From assembly GCF_900091625.1 (NCBI RefSeq), contig NZ_FMIC01000002.1:5270001-5334000 (forward strand): a stretch of DNA of 64,000 nt, read 5' to 3'. Made by a program: the position numbers and the translations under genes. The notes beneath the pieces were generated by a model, which worked only from the letters and a program-made list of their open reading frames with translations, did not search any database and was not told the origin of the DNA. Below are positions 34,914 through 44,834 of this stretch, piece by piece. Within the stretch, counting starts at the first letter, position 1; every line of letters begins with the position of its first letter. Source of the stretch: Micromonospora peucetia (lineage in GTDB: Bacteria; Actinomycetota; Actinomycetes; Mycobacteriales; Micromonosporaceae).

Positions 34914-37900
34914 GTGGCGCTGCGTAGCAAGCTCGCTCATGTTCTGATCGTGGCGATGGTGTGGGGAGCACTCGGCGTCCCCGATGTGGCCGCCGCGGCG
35001 CCGAGCAGCGCCTCGACGGACGGCCGGGTCTCGTTGCGGGACGGCATCCCGGCCGGGCAACAGGCCACGGCTGCGATCGGCACCAGAACCGGGCCGGCCG
35101 CCGCGCTGGTCGGCGAGAAACCGCAGCGCCCGAAGGTCGCCCCGGAGGTGACCGAGGCCGCCGCCGACGGCAACGGCAGGGTCGGCGTCATCATCCGGCT
35201 GCGCGATCAGGTGAACCTGTCCACGGTGGCCCATCAGGCACGCGACGCGGTCGCCGCGTCCGGCGAGGCGGAGTCGCGCGGCCGGACCGTCGTCAAGGCG
35301 TTGCAGGCCAAGGCGGCCACGACCCAGGGTGGGGTTCGCAACCTGCTGGCACGTGCCGGCGCGACCAGGGTGCGGCCGTACTGGGTGTTCAACGGCTTCT
35401 CGGCGTCCGTGCCGGCGTCCGCGCTGGAGCAACTCGCCGCGAGTCCCGAGGTGGAGAGCGTCGCGCTGGACGAGCAGTACACGCTGCCGGAGACGACGCC
35501 GGGTGCGCCGCGCCTGCCGACCTGGGGCCTGGAGAAGGTACGCGCCACCGACGTGTGGGCCGACCACGGCTTCACCGGTGAGGGCGTGGTCGTCGGGATC
35601 ATGGACGGCGGGGTCGACGGTGGACACCCGGCGCTGGCCGGCAGCTACCGGGGTCGCGACGGCGACCACGCGCACAGCTGGTTCGCCGCCACCGGCGAGA
35701 ACTATCCGACGCCGGCCGACGGTGGTGGGCACGGTACGCACGTGGCCGGCACCATCGTCGGCGCCCCACCGGGCGACGTGACCGGCGTGGCTCCCGGTGC
35801 CGAGTGGATCGCCGTCAAGATCTTCAACGACGCCGGCCGGGCCAGCACATCGGGCATCCACGCCGGGTTCGAGTGGATGCTCGCCCCGGGCGGCGATCCG
35901 AGCAAGGCACCCGACGTGGTGAACAACTCGTGGGGCTCGGACGACACCTACGCCACCGAGTTCTGGGAGGACGTCAACGCCTGGGTGGCGGCCGGCATCT
36001 TCCCGAACTTCGCCGCCGGTAACAATGGACCCGGTCCACTGACCGTCGGCTCGCCCGCGAGCTTCCCGCAGACGTTCGCGGTCGGCGCCACCGACATCAA
36101 CGACCAGATCGCCTCGTTCAGCAGCCGCGGGTCGGCCACCTGGGACGGCGTCGCGCACGTCAAGCCCCAGGTGAGCGCGCCCGGCCAGGACATCTACTCG
36201 ACCTGGCCGCGGGCGCTGGATCCGGACGGTTACCACACCATCAGCGGCACCAGCATGGCCACGCCGCACGTCACCGGCGTCATCGCGCTGCTGCTCTCGG
36301 CCAAGCCGGGCCTGTCCGTGGACGCCATCCGCGAGCTGCTGACCTCCACGGCGCGGACCGAACCGCACATGGGCAGGTTGCCCAACAACGACTACGGCGT
36401 CGGTATCGCCGACGCGCGCGCGGCGGTCGTCGCGGCCCGCTTCAGCGGCACCGTCAGCGGCACGATCCGCGGCCCCCAGGGCCCGCTCGGTGCCACCGTC
36501 AGCATTTCCGAACTGGGCGTGAGCACCACCGCCGACCCGGTGACCGGCTTCTACGACCTGCGGGTCAAGGCCGGCACGTGGACCGTCCGGTTCGCCGACT
36601 ACGGCTCGGTGCCGCGGGAATCGCGGGTCACCGTGACCGCGGACGGTCAGCACAAGCTGGACGTGACCCTCGCCGCCGCGGCCGTACACGACGTCTCCGG
36701 CACCGTGCGTGCCGCCGACGGCCCGCCGCTCGCCGACGCGGAGATCAGGTTCGGCGGTACGCCGGTGGCGCCCGTCTACACGGGCCCCGACGGACGGTTC
36801 GCGGCGCGGATCGCGGCCGGGACGTACCCGATGTCGGCGCAGCTGACCGGCTACGCGCGGCAGTCGGCCGAGAAGACCATCTCCGGCGGCACCACGATCG
36901 ACTTCTCGTTGACCCCGCTGAACGTGGACTCGGCGCCCGAGTGGCGGGAGTACCAGAACAACCCGCGGCGCACCGGGCAGTCGGCCGAGCCGCTGACGCC
37001 CGAGGCGCTGACCCGGCGCTGGCAGGTCGACCTGCCGGGCGGGCAGGCCGTGTTCAGCTCGCCGGTGCTGGCCGGCGAGCGGATCTTCCTGGTCACCGAG
37101 GACGGCCAACTGCACTCCCGTGCCGTCAGCAACGGCGTCGAGCTGTGGCGGTTCAGGGGCGGCGGCGCGATGCGCGGCACCCCGGCGGTCGCCGGCGGCA
37201 AGGTGTACGTCGGCGGCGGCGACAACCAGGTGTTCTACGCGCTCGACGCGGGCACCGGAGCGCCGGTCTGGACGTACCCGACCGGGGATCGGCTGACCTA
37301 CACCACGCCGACGGTCGTCGGTGACACCGTCTACTTCGGCACCGGTTGGGGCGAGGGCAACGGCGGCTGGGTGTACGCCCTGGACGCGCAGACCGGCGCG
37401 TTGCGCTGGCGCTCGTTCATCGGCGGGCAGATCTACTTCGCCCCGACGGTCGCGAACGGCACCGTCTTCGCCGGCAGCTTCGACGCGCGTCGGCTGGTCG
37501 CGCTGGACGCCGCCACCGGCGCGGAGAAGTGGGCCCTGACCCGCAACGCCGACTCGTTCGCCGCGATGCCGACCCACGCCGACGGTGTGCTCTACGTGGG
37601 CACCAGCAACTTCGACACGGGCGCGGGCAGCCTGCTCGCCGTCGACGCGAGCACCGGTGCCGTGCGCTGGGAGGCCAGCGGGCACGGCGACGCCTCCGGC
37701 AGCGCCCCGAACGTCCACGGCGACCTGGTCATCGCCGGATCGCACAGCAGGTCGGCGGTCGCGGCGTACGACCGGACCAGCGGCGCCCGGCGGTGGATCA
37801 CCGGGGCCGGCTCGGCGGTGAGCAGCGCGATGGTGCTCGCGGACGGCGTCGTCATCGGCGGATCGCAGCTGGACCGCCGGGCCTGGGCGCTGGACGCCTA

Positions 37901-40900
37901 CACCGGGAAACTGCGCTGGGAAGCGACGGTGTCGGACAACGTGCTTGCCGCCCCGGCGTTCGCCGACGGCAAGCTGGTCGTCGCCGCCCGCAACGGGCAG
38001 CTCTCGATGTTCGAGGCGCCGGGCACCATCACCGGCACGGTAACCGGTCCCGACGGGGCCAGGCTGGCCGCCACCGCGCGGATCGGGCAGACGGGTGCGT
38101 CGAGTCAGACCGATCCGGCCACCGGCGTGTTCACGCTGCCCCACCGGGCCGGTAGCTGGCGGCTGGACGTCTCGGCGTACGGGTACGCCGCAACCAGCAG
38201 GAACGTGGCGGTCCGGCCCGGTCGTACCGTCACCGTCGACACCACCCTCCAGCCGATCGGCACCGGCTCGCTCGCCGGCACCGTGCGCGACGAGTCGGGC
38301 GTACCCCTGGCCGGAGTGACCGTCGCCCTCACCGGCACCCCGGTGCCCACCACGGTCACCGACGACTCCGGGCGGTACGAGTTCGGGGCCGTCGCGGCGG
38401 GCACCTACGAGCTGCGGGTGACCCGCAACGGATACGCGCCGTTCCAGAAGTCCGTCGCGGTCGCCCCCGGCGAGCGCACCGTCGCCGACGCCACCGTGCA
38501 GCGGTACCAGATCGCGGTCACCGGGGACTACCAGGGCATCCTGACCGGACTGCTGACGGCGAAGGGCTACCGGGTCGAGGCGACGACGGTGGCGGCGATC
38601 GCCGACCGGGCGGGCGACTACCGGCTCGTGGTGGCGAACGGGGCGAACGACGACCCGGGCGCGGAGGTGTTCAAGCGGTTCCTGGCGAACGCGGACACGG
38701 CCGGCACCAGCGTCATCTTCCTGGACACCTGGGCCGGCGCCTACGGCTCGCTGACGCATCTGTCCCAGTACACGGGCGATCCGCAGACCGTCGGCACGGG
38801 CTACGACAAGGGCGAGGTGAGCGTCATCGCCCGGGCCGGGCACCCGCTCACCACGGGCCTACCGGTCGGCGCGCAGACCGCGCTGCTCGACAAGAACCGC
38901 GAGTACGCCTGGTTCGCCGGCTACGGCGGTCGGTCGGTCGCGGATCTGCACGTCGGGACGCTGGAGGTCGCCGGGTCAACCATCGGCTACCAGCCGCGGA
39001 CCCCCGACAGCGTGCACGTGCTGCTTTCAGCCAACGGCGTGAGCCCGTGGGCCGGGCCGGGCAACGGCTGGCAGCCGGCGGCGTACACGGTCTTCGACAA
39101 CGCGGTCTCGTACGCCCTGGGCGCCACCTTCGGCACGGCGGCCGGTCGGGTCACCGACGCGAACGGGGCGCCGCTGTCGGCCACGGTGACCGTGGCCGGG
39201 GACAAGGCCACCACCGCGGCGGACGGCTCGTACTCCGTGCTGCTGCCCGCGGGTGAGCACACCCTGCGGGTCGAGGCTCCCGGCTTCACCACCCGCGAGG
39301 TCACGGTCCGGGTGACGGAGCGCGGCACCGTCACCACCGATTTGAGCCTGCTCACCTCGGGTTCGGGCACGGTCACCGGTGTGGTGCGCAGCGGCGACAC
39401 CCTCGTCGCCGGTGCCACCGTCACCGTGGCCGGCGTCGACCGGTCCGCGACCAGCGCCGCCGACGGGCGGTTCACCATCTCCGACGTCCCCGGCGGCACG
39501 TACTCGCTGCGGGCGACCGCGACCGGCTACGTCCCAGCATCGGTGGCCGGCACGGTGGTCGTCGACGGCCAGGTGACGACGACCGACGTCGAACTGACCC
39601 GTTCGACCCGGGTCGCGGTCGTCGGGGACGCCCGGGACGCGGTCGCCGCCGAGCTGACCACGTTCCTGAACGCCAACCACCTGACGGCCACCGCCACCGG
39701 CTGGGAGGCGGTGGACCAGCTCGATCGCTACGACGTGGTGGTGTTCAACACCCCGAGCAACCCGGGCAGGGCCGCGTTCCTGGCCGCGCTCGGCAAGCTG
39801 GATGCGGCCGGGGTGTCGGGTGTCTTCATCGAGGGCGCGACCAGCGCCGCCAGCGGGGCCGGGCTGCTCCGTACCCATCTTGGCAACCCGACCGGCCGGT
39901 CGTTCGAGTCCACGGACGGGTACCCGATGCTGTACCCGACCGACGCGACGCACCCGGTGTTCGCCGGTGTCAGCACACCGCTGCGCATCATGGTCGCCGA
40001 CGAGTGGGCCGGCTACTACACCGGACATACCGGATTCAACCTGGCCGACTTCGGCACCAGCACCAGCGGTGTGCTCGGCGGTGGCGTCTCGTACGAGCCG
40101 CGCACGGCGACCAGCGTCCGGCTGCTGCTCTCCGGGCTGTCGGCCAGCAGCCTCGCCAGCCCGTCGAACGGCTGGAGCGTCGACGGCAAGCGGGTGTTCC
40201 TCAACGCCGTCGGATGGGCCGCCGCGCCCAGACTGGCGGGGTACGACGCCGAGATCACCGGCGTCGACGGTCAGGGCGTGGCCGGGCTCAGCGCCCGGAT
40301 CGTCGAGACCAACACCGCCGCCCAGGTCAGCGACACCGGCCGGATCTCCCTCGCGCACCCGGCGGGCACCTACACCCTCGAGGTGAAGGCGTTCGGCTAC
40401 CAGACCCACACCCGGCAGGTGACGTTGACCGCAGGCAAGGTCGAGGACGTCCAGATCGCCCTCACCTCGGGGGAGGTCGGCACGATCACCGGCACGGTCA
40501 CCGACCGGCAGACCGGTGCGGCCCTGGCCGGCGCCACGGTCCAGCTGGACGGTGCGCCGCGCACCACGGTCACCGGCCCCGACGGCCGGTTCAGCCTGAC
40601 GGAGGTGGAGGCCGGACGGTACGCGGTGCGGGTCAGCGCGGCCGGTCACGTACGCCAGGTCTTCCCGGACGTCGTGGTGACCAAGGGCGCGGGCACCGCC
40701 CTGGCCCTCGGGCTGCGGCCGTCGCCCAAGGTCGCCGTGCTCGGCGACCACGAGGGCCGGGCGAAGGCGCACCTGGCCGGATGGGGTTACCAGGCCGCGG
40801 ACCTGGCCTGGACCGACGTCTCGGCGGTGGGGAACTACGACCTGGTCCTGGCCAACCTGGCGGCGAATTCGGGCACTGACCCCGGCGCCGCCGGGTGGGC

Positions 40901-43900
40901 CGCGTTCGAGGACGCCATCGTCCGGGCCGACGTGCCGGTCGTCTGGCTGGACCAGTACGGCCGCGGCGCGATCAAGTACCTGACCAGGTACGACGGCGAC
41001 CCGCAGGTCCGCGCCGAGGACCGGCTCGACGGCCCGACGCAGGCGAAGGTGCTCGCCGACCACCCCCTCACGGCCGGGTTCCCGGCCGGGTCCACGGTGC
41101 CGCTGACCGCCGACAACGCCGAGTACAGCTACTTCACCGGGTTTTCCGGGGTGACGGTGGCGAACCTGGTCACCGGAGCCCAGGGCGAGCGCGGTGGCAC
41201 CATCGGCTACCGGGGCCGGTCCGCCGGCTCGGTGGACGTGCTGCTCTCCACCATGTCGATCAGCACCTACGGCTACCCGGCCACCGCCGACCAGCCGGCA
41301 AAGAACTGGACCCCGCAGACGGAGCTGCTGTTCCACAACGCCCTGCGGTACGCGCTGGACGCCCCGCCGCTGGCGGCGACCGTGCGCGGCACGGTCCGGT
41401 CCAGCGCGACGGGTGAACCGACCGCGAGCACCGTCACGGTGGTCGAGACCGGTGCGACGGCGACGGTCCGGGCCGGTGACGGCAGCTATGCGCTGCCGTT
41501 GCAGCCGGGCACCTGGACGCTTCGGGTGGGCACCTTCGGCCACCAGGACGTCGAGCGCTCCGTGACCGTCGTCGGGGGCGACACCCCGACCGTGGACATC
41601 ACGCTGCCGGTCGCTGCCAGCGGCACGATCGAGGGCACCGTGCGGACCGCCGAGGGCGCCCCGGTCGCCGGGGCGGCGGTGACCGTGGAGGGCACCCCGC
41701 TCTCCGGGGCCACCGGGGCGGGCGGCACCTACCGGATCGCCGGCGTACCGACCGGCAGCCACTCGCTGCGGATCCACGCCGAGGGGTACGGCATCGCGCA
41801 GCGGCCGGTGACCGTCCAGTCCGAACAGCGCGTCGTGGTCGACGTGGAACTCGCGGCGGCCCGGGTGCTGGCCGTGGCCGGCGACTCGGCCAAGGGCGAG
41901 ATCGCCGCCCTGCTGTCCGCCGACGGGCACCTCGTCCGGAACTGGAACTGGGCCGACATCCACCTGCACGTCCCGGAACTGGGCAAGGTCGACGCGGTGG
42001 TCCTCAACGGACAGTCCCCGTCGCCGACCGCGGCCGAGCTGAACGCGTTCCTGACGGCCGCGGCCGAAGCCGAGGTGTCCGTCATCATGGCCGGACAGTG
42101 GGGTTCCGGCGCCGTCCGGGCGGCCCGTACGGCCCGCAATGATCCGAGCGGCGTCACCGACGGCTTCACCGACGACGGGATGGCCATCACCTACACGCCG
42201 TCGGCGCCGCACCCCATCTTCGCCGGATTCGAGGTCGGCAAGCCGATCCCGCTGATGCGCAACCCGCAGGGCAACGCGCAGCAGTGGCAGTGGTTCTCCG
42301 GCTACTCGGGCGAGACCATCGCCAGCATCGGTGAGGAGAACACCGGTGACCTCGGCGGCGGGGTGGGCGTCAAGTTCACCTCCCCGTCCAGCGTGGAGAT
42401 CCTGCTCGCGGGGCTTGCCTCCGGCTCGTACGGCAGGCCCGGTGACCGGTGGACGCCGGAGGCCGTGGGGATCTACCTGAACGCGGTGAAGTGGGCGCTG
42501 GACGCGAGCCAGGGTGGGCTCGTCGGCACCGTGACCGGCGACGGAGCACCGCTGGCCGGAGCGGAGGTACGCGTCGTCGAGGCCGGCCTCACCACCAGGA
42601 CCGGCGCGGACGGTACGTTCCGGCTCGGAATGCCGGGCGGGACCTACACGGTCCAGGTCAGCGCGCTCGGATTCGTCCGGCACGAGGCCACGGTGACGGT
42701 GAAGACGGGTGAGACGCTCACGCTGCCGGTGGCGATGGTCCCGGTGCCACGCGGGAGCATCTCGGGCACCGTCACCGACACCGACGGTACGGCGATCGCC
42801 GGGGCCCGCCTGGTGGCGAGCGGCCCGACCGCCGGTGAGGCGATCTCGGACGCCGACGGGCGGTACACGCTCGCCGGCCTGATCCCCGGCGACTACCAGC
42901 TCGTCGTCGACGCCAAGCACCACCTGACGGGGTCCGCCAAGGCGACGGTGGTGGCCGACCAGGCTGCCACGGTGGCGGTCCGGCTGAAGCCCACCGACGT
43001 CGCGGTGCTCGGTGACGTCGGTGGGGCACTGACCGGTTTCCTGCGCGGCGAGGGCGTCGCCGCGGAGGCGAACGACTGGTCGGGGACGTTGACCAGGCTG
43101 CCGGCGTACCGGGTGGTCGTGGTCAACGGGGGAGACCCGACGGAGCAGGAGTTCGACGCGCTGGTCTCGGCCGCGGACGCCGCCGAGGTGAGCCTGGTCT
43201 TCACCGGCACCTGGGGTGCGGCCAACGGCGGCATCCGGCTGCTGGAACGGTACGGCGACGGGGCGGTCACGGTGGGCGGGCAGGGCTACCGCAACGGGCC
43301 CGTGGGGCTGGTCGGATTCGACCGGAAGCACCCGGTGTTCGCCGGCATCGCCGACCCGGCGGCGATCGTGGCCCCGGACGGCTACTGGAGCGATCTGGCC
43401 AGCTACTCCGGGACCTACCTGGCGAACCTGTCGGTCGGCGGCGCGGAGGGCAACTCCGGCAAGGGCGTCGCGGTGGCGTACGACTTCCGCACTGCCCGGA
43501 GTATGCATCTGCTGGTCAGCGTCGGCGCGGTGAGCACGCTGATGGGCCCCGGCCACGGCTGGACGGAGGACACCGGACGGCTGGTGCGCAACGCGGTCGC
43601 CTGGGCCGGGGACGCGGTGCAGGCGGTGCCGGCGCGGCCCGTGCTGACCGCCCCGGTGACGAAGGTGTCGGCGGAAACCGTCACCCTCACCGGCTCGGCC
43701 GAGTTCCGGTCCACGGTCGACATCCGGCGCAACGGTGTCCCGGTGGGCACGGCGGTGACCGGCCGGGACGGGCGGTACGCCGTCGAGGTGCCGTTGCGCC
43801 CCGGTGCCAACCGGTTCACCGCGGTGGCGACCAACCACGCCGGGGCGTCGGCGTCGTCGAGGCAGGTCACGGTGATCCGCTACACGGGCCGGTTCACCTT

Positions 43901-44174
43901 CGCCGGCCTGAACGGAAACGGGACCACGGTGGCCTTCGTCGAGTTTCTCGACGGCACCCGAGGCCCGGTCCGGGTGGATGACGGGGTGACCCTGGTGCTG
44001 CGGGACACCAACGGTGCGGTGGTCCGCGAGCAGCCGATGGAATGGGACCGCAGGGGAGAGCGGTACACGACGAGGCTCACGAAGCTGCCGAAGGGTGAGT
44101 ACACCGTGCAGGTACGGGCCACCGTTGACGGCTGGCCGATCCCGTTGGACGGGGGGAAGATCACCCGGGGTTAG
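34914..44174 (+). CDS. Giant secreted subtilisin-like protein with PQQ-like propeller and five repeated GATase-like modules
   Basis: The product is 3,086 residues; the GTG at 34914 has AGGAGG 6 bases upstream. A signal peptide (ending AAAAP) and inhibitor-I9-like prodomain lead to an S8 domain with D231 (MDGGVD), H273 (GGHGTHVAG) and S447 (GTSMATPH), apparently intact. Two carboxypeptidase-regulatory-like beta domains follow, then a PQQ-like propeller (about 36940-38010; recurring YALDA.TG and W). Next come five modules of about 370 residues, each made of two more regulatory-like domains and one alpha/beta domain of about 200 residues resembling ThuA/class I glutamine-amidotransferase-like folds (openings VAVTGDYQG, VAVVGDARD, VAVLGDHEG, LAVAGDSAKG, VAVLGDVGG). 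An Ig-like domain and a short C-terminal domain end it. No membrane or sortase anchor is visible. Function beyond proteolysis is unknown. Confidence 0.9.
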   Translation: MALRSKLAHVLIVAMVWGALGVPDVAAAAPSSASTDGRVSLRDGIPAGQQATAAIGTRTGPAAALVGEKPQRPKVAPEVTEAAADGNGRVGVIIRLRDQVNLSTVAHQARDAVAASGEAESRGRTVVKALQAKAATTQGGVRNLLARAGATRVRPYWVFNGFSASVPASALEQLAASPEVESVALDEQYTLPETTPGAPRLPTWGLEKVRATDVWADHGFTGEGVVVGIMDGGVDGGHPALAGSYRGRDGDHAHSWFAATGENYPTPADGGGHGTHVAGTIVGAPPGDVTGVAPGAEWIAVKIFNDAGRASTSGIHAGFEWMLAPGGDPSKAPDVVNNSWGSDDTYATEFWEDVNAWVAAGIFPNFAAGNNGPGPLTVGSPASFPQTFAVGATDINDQIASFSSRGSATWDGVAHVKPQVSAPGQDIYSTWPRALDPDGYHTISGTSMATPHVTGVIALLLSAKPGLSVDAIRELLTSTARTEPHMGRLPNNDYGVGIADARAAVVAARFSGTVSGTIRGPQGPLGATVSISELGVSTTADPVTGFYDLRVKAGTWTVRFADYGSVPRESRVTVTADGQHKLDVTLAAAAVHDVSGTVRAADGPPLADAEIRFGGTPVAPVYTGPDGRFAARIAAGTYPMSAQLTGYARQSAEKTISGGTTIDFSLTPLNVDSAPEWREYQNNPRRTGQSAEPLTPEALTRRWQVDLPGGQAVFSSPVLAGERIFLVTEDGQLHSRAVSNGVELWRFRGGGAMRGTPAVAGGKVYVGGGDNQVFYALDAGTGAPVWTYPTGDRLTYTTPTVVGDTVYFGTGWGEGNGGWVYALDAQTGALRWRSFIGGQIYFAPTVANGTVFAGSFDARRLVALDAATGAEKWALTRNADSFAAMPTHADGVLYVGTSNFDTGAGSLLAVDASTGAVRWEASGHGDASGSAPNVHGDLVIAGSHSRSAVAAYDRTSGARRWITGAGSAVSSAMVLADGVVIGGSQLDRRAWALDAYTGKLRWEATVSDNVLAAPAFADGKLVVAARNGQLSMFEAPGTITGTVTGPDGARLAATARIGQTGASSQTDPATGVFTLPHRAGSWRLDVSAYGYAATSRNVAVRPGRTVTVDTTLQPIGTGSLAGTVRDESGVPLAGVTVALTGTPVPTTVTDDSGRYEFGAVAAGTYELRVTRNGYAPFQKSVAVAPGERTVADATVQRYQIAVTGDYQGILTGLLTAKGYRVEATTVAAIADRAGDYRLVVANGANDDPGAEVFKRFLANADTAGTSVIFLDTWAGAYGSLTHLSQYTGDPQTVGTGYDKGEVSVIARAGHPLTTGLPVGAQTALLDKNREYAWFAGYGGRSVADLHVGTLEVAGSTIGYQPRTPDSVHVLLSANGVSPWAGPGNGWQPAAYTVFDNAVSYALGATFGTAAGRVTDANGAPLSATVTVAGDKATTAADGSYSVLLPAGEHTLRVEAPGFTTREVTVRVTERGTVTTDLSLLTSGSGTVTGVVRSGDTLVAGATVTVAGVDRSATSAADGRFTISDVPGGTYSLRATATGYVPASVAGTVVVDGQVTTTDVELTRSTRVAVVGDARDAVAAELTTFLNANHLTATATGWEAVDQLDRYDVVVFNTPSNPGRAAFLAALGKLDAAGVSGVFIEGATSAASGAGLLRTHLGNPTGRSFESTDGYPMLYPTDATHPVFAGVSTPLRIMVADEWAGYYTGHTGFNLADFGTSTSGVLGGGVSYEPRTATSVRLLLSGLSASSLASPSNGWSVDGKRVFLNAVGWAAAPRLAGYDAEITGVDGQGVAGLSARIVETNTAAQVSDTGRISLAHPAGTYTLEVKAFGYQTHTRQVTLTAGKVEDVQIALTSGEVGTITGTVTDRQTGAALAGATVQLDGAPRTTVTGPDGRFSLTEVEAGRYAVRVSAAGHVRQVFPDVVVTKGAGTALALGLRPSPKVAVLGDHEGRAKAHLAGWGYQAADLAWTDVSAVGNYDLVLANLAANSGTDPGAAGWAAFEDAIVRADVPVVWLDQYGRGAIKYLTRYDGDPQVRAEDRLDGPTQAKVLADHPLTAGFPAGSTVPLTADNAEYSYFTGFSGVTVANLVTGAQGERGGTIGYRGRSAGSVDVLLSTMSISTYGYPATADQPAKNWTPQTELLFHNALRYALDAPPLAATVRGTVRSSATGEPTASTVTVVETGATATVRAGDGSYALPLQPGTWTLRVGTFGHQDVERSVTVVGGDTPTVDITLPVAASGTIEGTVRTAEGAPVAGAAVTVEGTPLSGATGAGGTYRIAGVPTGSHSLRIHAEGYGIAQRPVTVQSEQRVVVDVELAAARVLAVAGDSAKGEIAALLSADGHLVRNWNWADIHLHVPELGKVDAVVLNGQSPSPTAAELNAFLTAAAEAEVSVIMAGQWGSGAVRAARTARNDPSGVTDGFTDDGMAITYTPSAPHPIFAGFEVGKPIPLMRNPQGNAQQWQWFSGYSGETIASIGEENTGDLGGGVGVKFTSPSSVEILLAGLASGSYGRPGDRWTPEAVGIYLNAVKWALDASQGGLVGTVTGDGAPLAGAEVRVVEAGLTTRTGADGTFRLGMPGGTYTVQVSALGFVRHEATVTVKTGETLTLPVAMVPVPRGSISGTVTDTDGTAIAGARLVASGPTAGEAISDADGRYTLAGLIPGDYQLVVDAKHHLTGSAKATVVADQAATVAVRLKPTDVAVLGDVGGALTGFLRGEGVAAEANDWSGTLTRLPAYRVVVVNGGDPTEQEFDALVSAADAAEVSLVFTGTWGAANGGIRLLERYGDGAVTVGGQGYRNGPVGLVGFDRKHPVFAGIADPAAIVAPDGYWSDLASYSGTYLANLSVGGAEGNSGKGVAVAYDFRTARSMHLLVSVGAVSTLMGPGHGWTEDTGRLVRNAVAWAGDAVQAVPARPVLTAPVTKVSAETVTLTGSAEFRSTVDIRRNGVPVGTAVTGRDGRYAVEVPLRPGANRFTAVATNHAGASASSRQVTVIRYTGRFTFAGLNGNGTTVAFVEFLDGTRGPVRVDDGVTLVLRDTNGAVVREQPMEWDRRGERYTTRLTKLPKGEYTVQVRATVDGWPIPLDGGKITRG
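38508..43620 (+). repeat. Five tandem coding modules of about 1.1 kb inside the giant protease gene
   Basis: The GATase/ThuA-like domains begin near 38511, 39612, 40731, 41868 and 42999, spaced 1,101, 1,119, 1,137 and 1,131 bases. Each contains a YD.VV-type strand, an HP(L/V/I)(F/T)AGF-like motif (for example HPLTAGFPAG, HPIFAGFEVG) and a WFxGYSG-like motif, and ends in FxNAVxWA. Paired beta domains join them, giving twelve such domains in the protein. Confidence 0.75.
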
Positions 44175-44204
44175 CGTCGCGGGCGCACCCACCCCCGACC
44201 GTGG

Positions 44205-44236
44205 CCGCCTGTCCGGGTCCTCATCCGGACAGGCGG
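44205..44236. terminator. Bidirectional terminator, giant protease / isochorismatase-fold gene
   Basis: A perfect 12-base-pair stem (44205-44216 with 44225-44236) surrounds an 8-base loop. The right arm overlaps the last codons of the minus-strand gene that ends at 44221. Confidence 0.75.
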
Positions 44237-44823
44237 TCGACGACCTCAGCGGTGGTGACCACCTCGCCGAACAGGCCAAACGTCTCCAGGCTCACCCGGT
44301 GCGCCTCGTCGGTCGCGGCGGTGCACGCGTCGGAGACGACCACCGGCCGGTAGCCGAGGTTGACCGCCTCGAAGAGGGTGCCGGTGACGGAGAGGTTGGT
44401 GGCGACGCCGGTGAACAGGACGGTGTCCACGTTCCTGCGTCGCAGGACGGTGTCCAACTCACTGCCGAAGAAACCGGTGAGCCGGACGTGGGTGATCACG
44501 ATGTCGCCGGCCTCCGGCGCGAGTTCGTCGATGATCCGGGTCTTCGGCGTGCCCTCGAGGAAGGCCTGTCGCTCCTGGATCATGGCGAAGCTCGGCGCGT
44601 TGGGGATGAGAGCCGGGTAGCCGGGTTGGTGGGCGACCCGGGTGTAGACGACGAGGCCGCCGCTGGCGCGCACCGCCGTGGCGACCCGCGCCGCGTACGA
44701 GGCGACGCGGTGTCGGGACACCTGTTCGGCGAAGAACGGACCGAACACCCCGTCGGGACTGACGACCTCGTGCTGCCAGTGGACGCCGACGACGGCGGTC
44801 CGCAGCGGGTCCAGTTCTCGCAT
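44221..44823 (-). CDS. Isochorismatase-fold (cysteine hydrolase-like) protein lacking the catalytic triad
   Basis: The product is 200 residues; GGGAGGG lies just before the ATG at 44823. The fold is recognisable: a first strand TAVVGVHWQHEV, the Lys region ITHVRLTGFFGSELDTVLRR, and LFTGVATNLSVTGTLFEAVNLGYRPVVVSDA. In active family members these carry Asp (VDMQ), Lys and Cys (TD.CV). Here the three positions read His (VHWQ), His (ITHVRL) and Ser (NLSV), so the usual hydrolase chemistry should not work. It may be a binding protein or use another mechanism. It is 11 bases downstream of the debranching-like glucosidase gene on the same strand and probably shares its transcript. Confidence 0.8.
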   Translation of the reverse strand: MRELDPLRTAVVGVHWQHEVVSPDGVFGPFFAEQVSRHRVASYAARVATAVRASGGLVVYTRVAHQPGYPALIPNAPSFAMIQERQAFLEGTPKTRIIDELAPEAGDIVITHVRLTGFFGSELDTVLRRRNVDTVLFTGVATNLSVTGTLFEAVNLGYRPVVVSDACTAATDEAHRVSLETFGLFGEVVTTAEVVDRLSG

Positions 44824-44834
44824 CGTCCCTCCCG

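Noticed and set aside
39027..44279. A 1,750-codon minus-strand open frame opposite the giant protease gene, and a similar 1,502-codon one at 34335-38843.
   Set aside because: They are Arg/Gly/Asp/Val-rich with no recognisable domain and lie antisense to a protein with clear motifs. High GC removes stop codons and makes such shadows.
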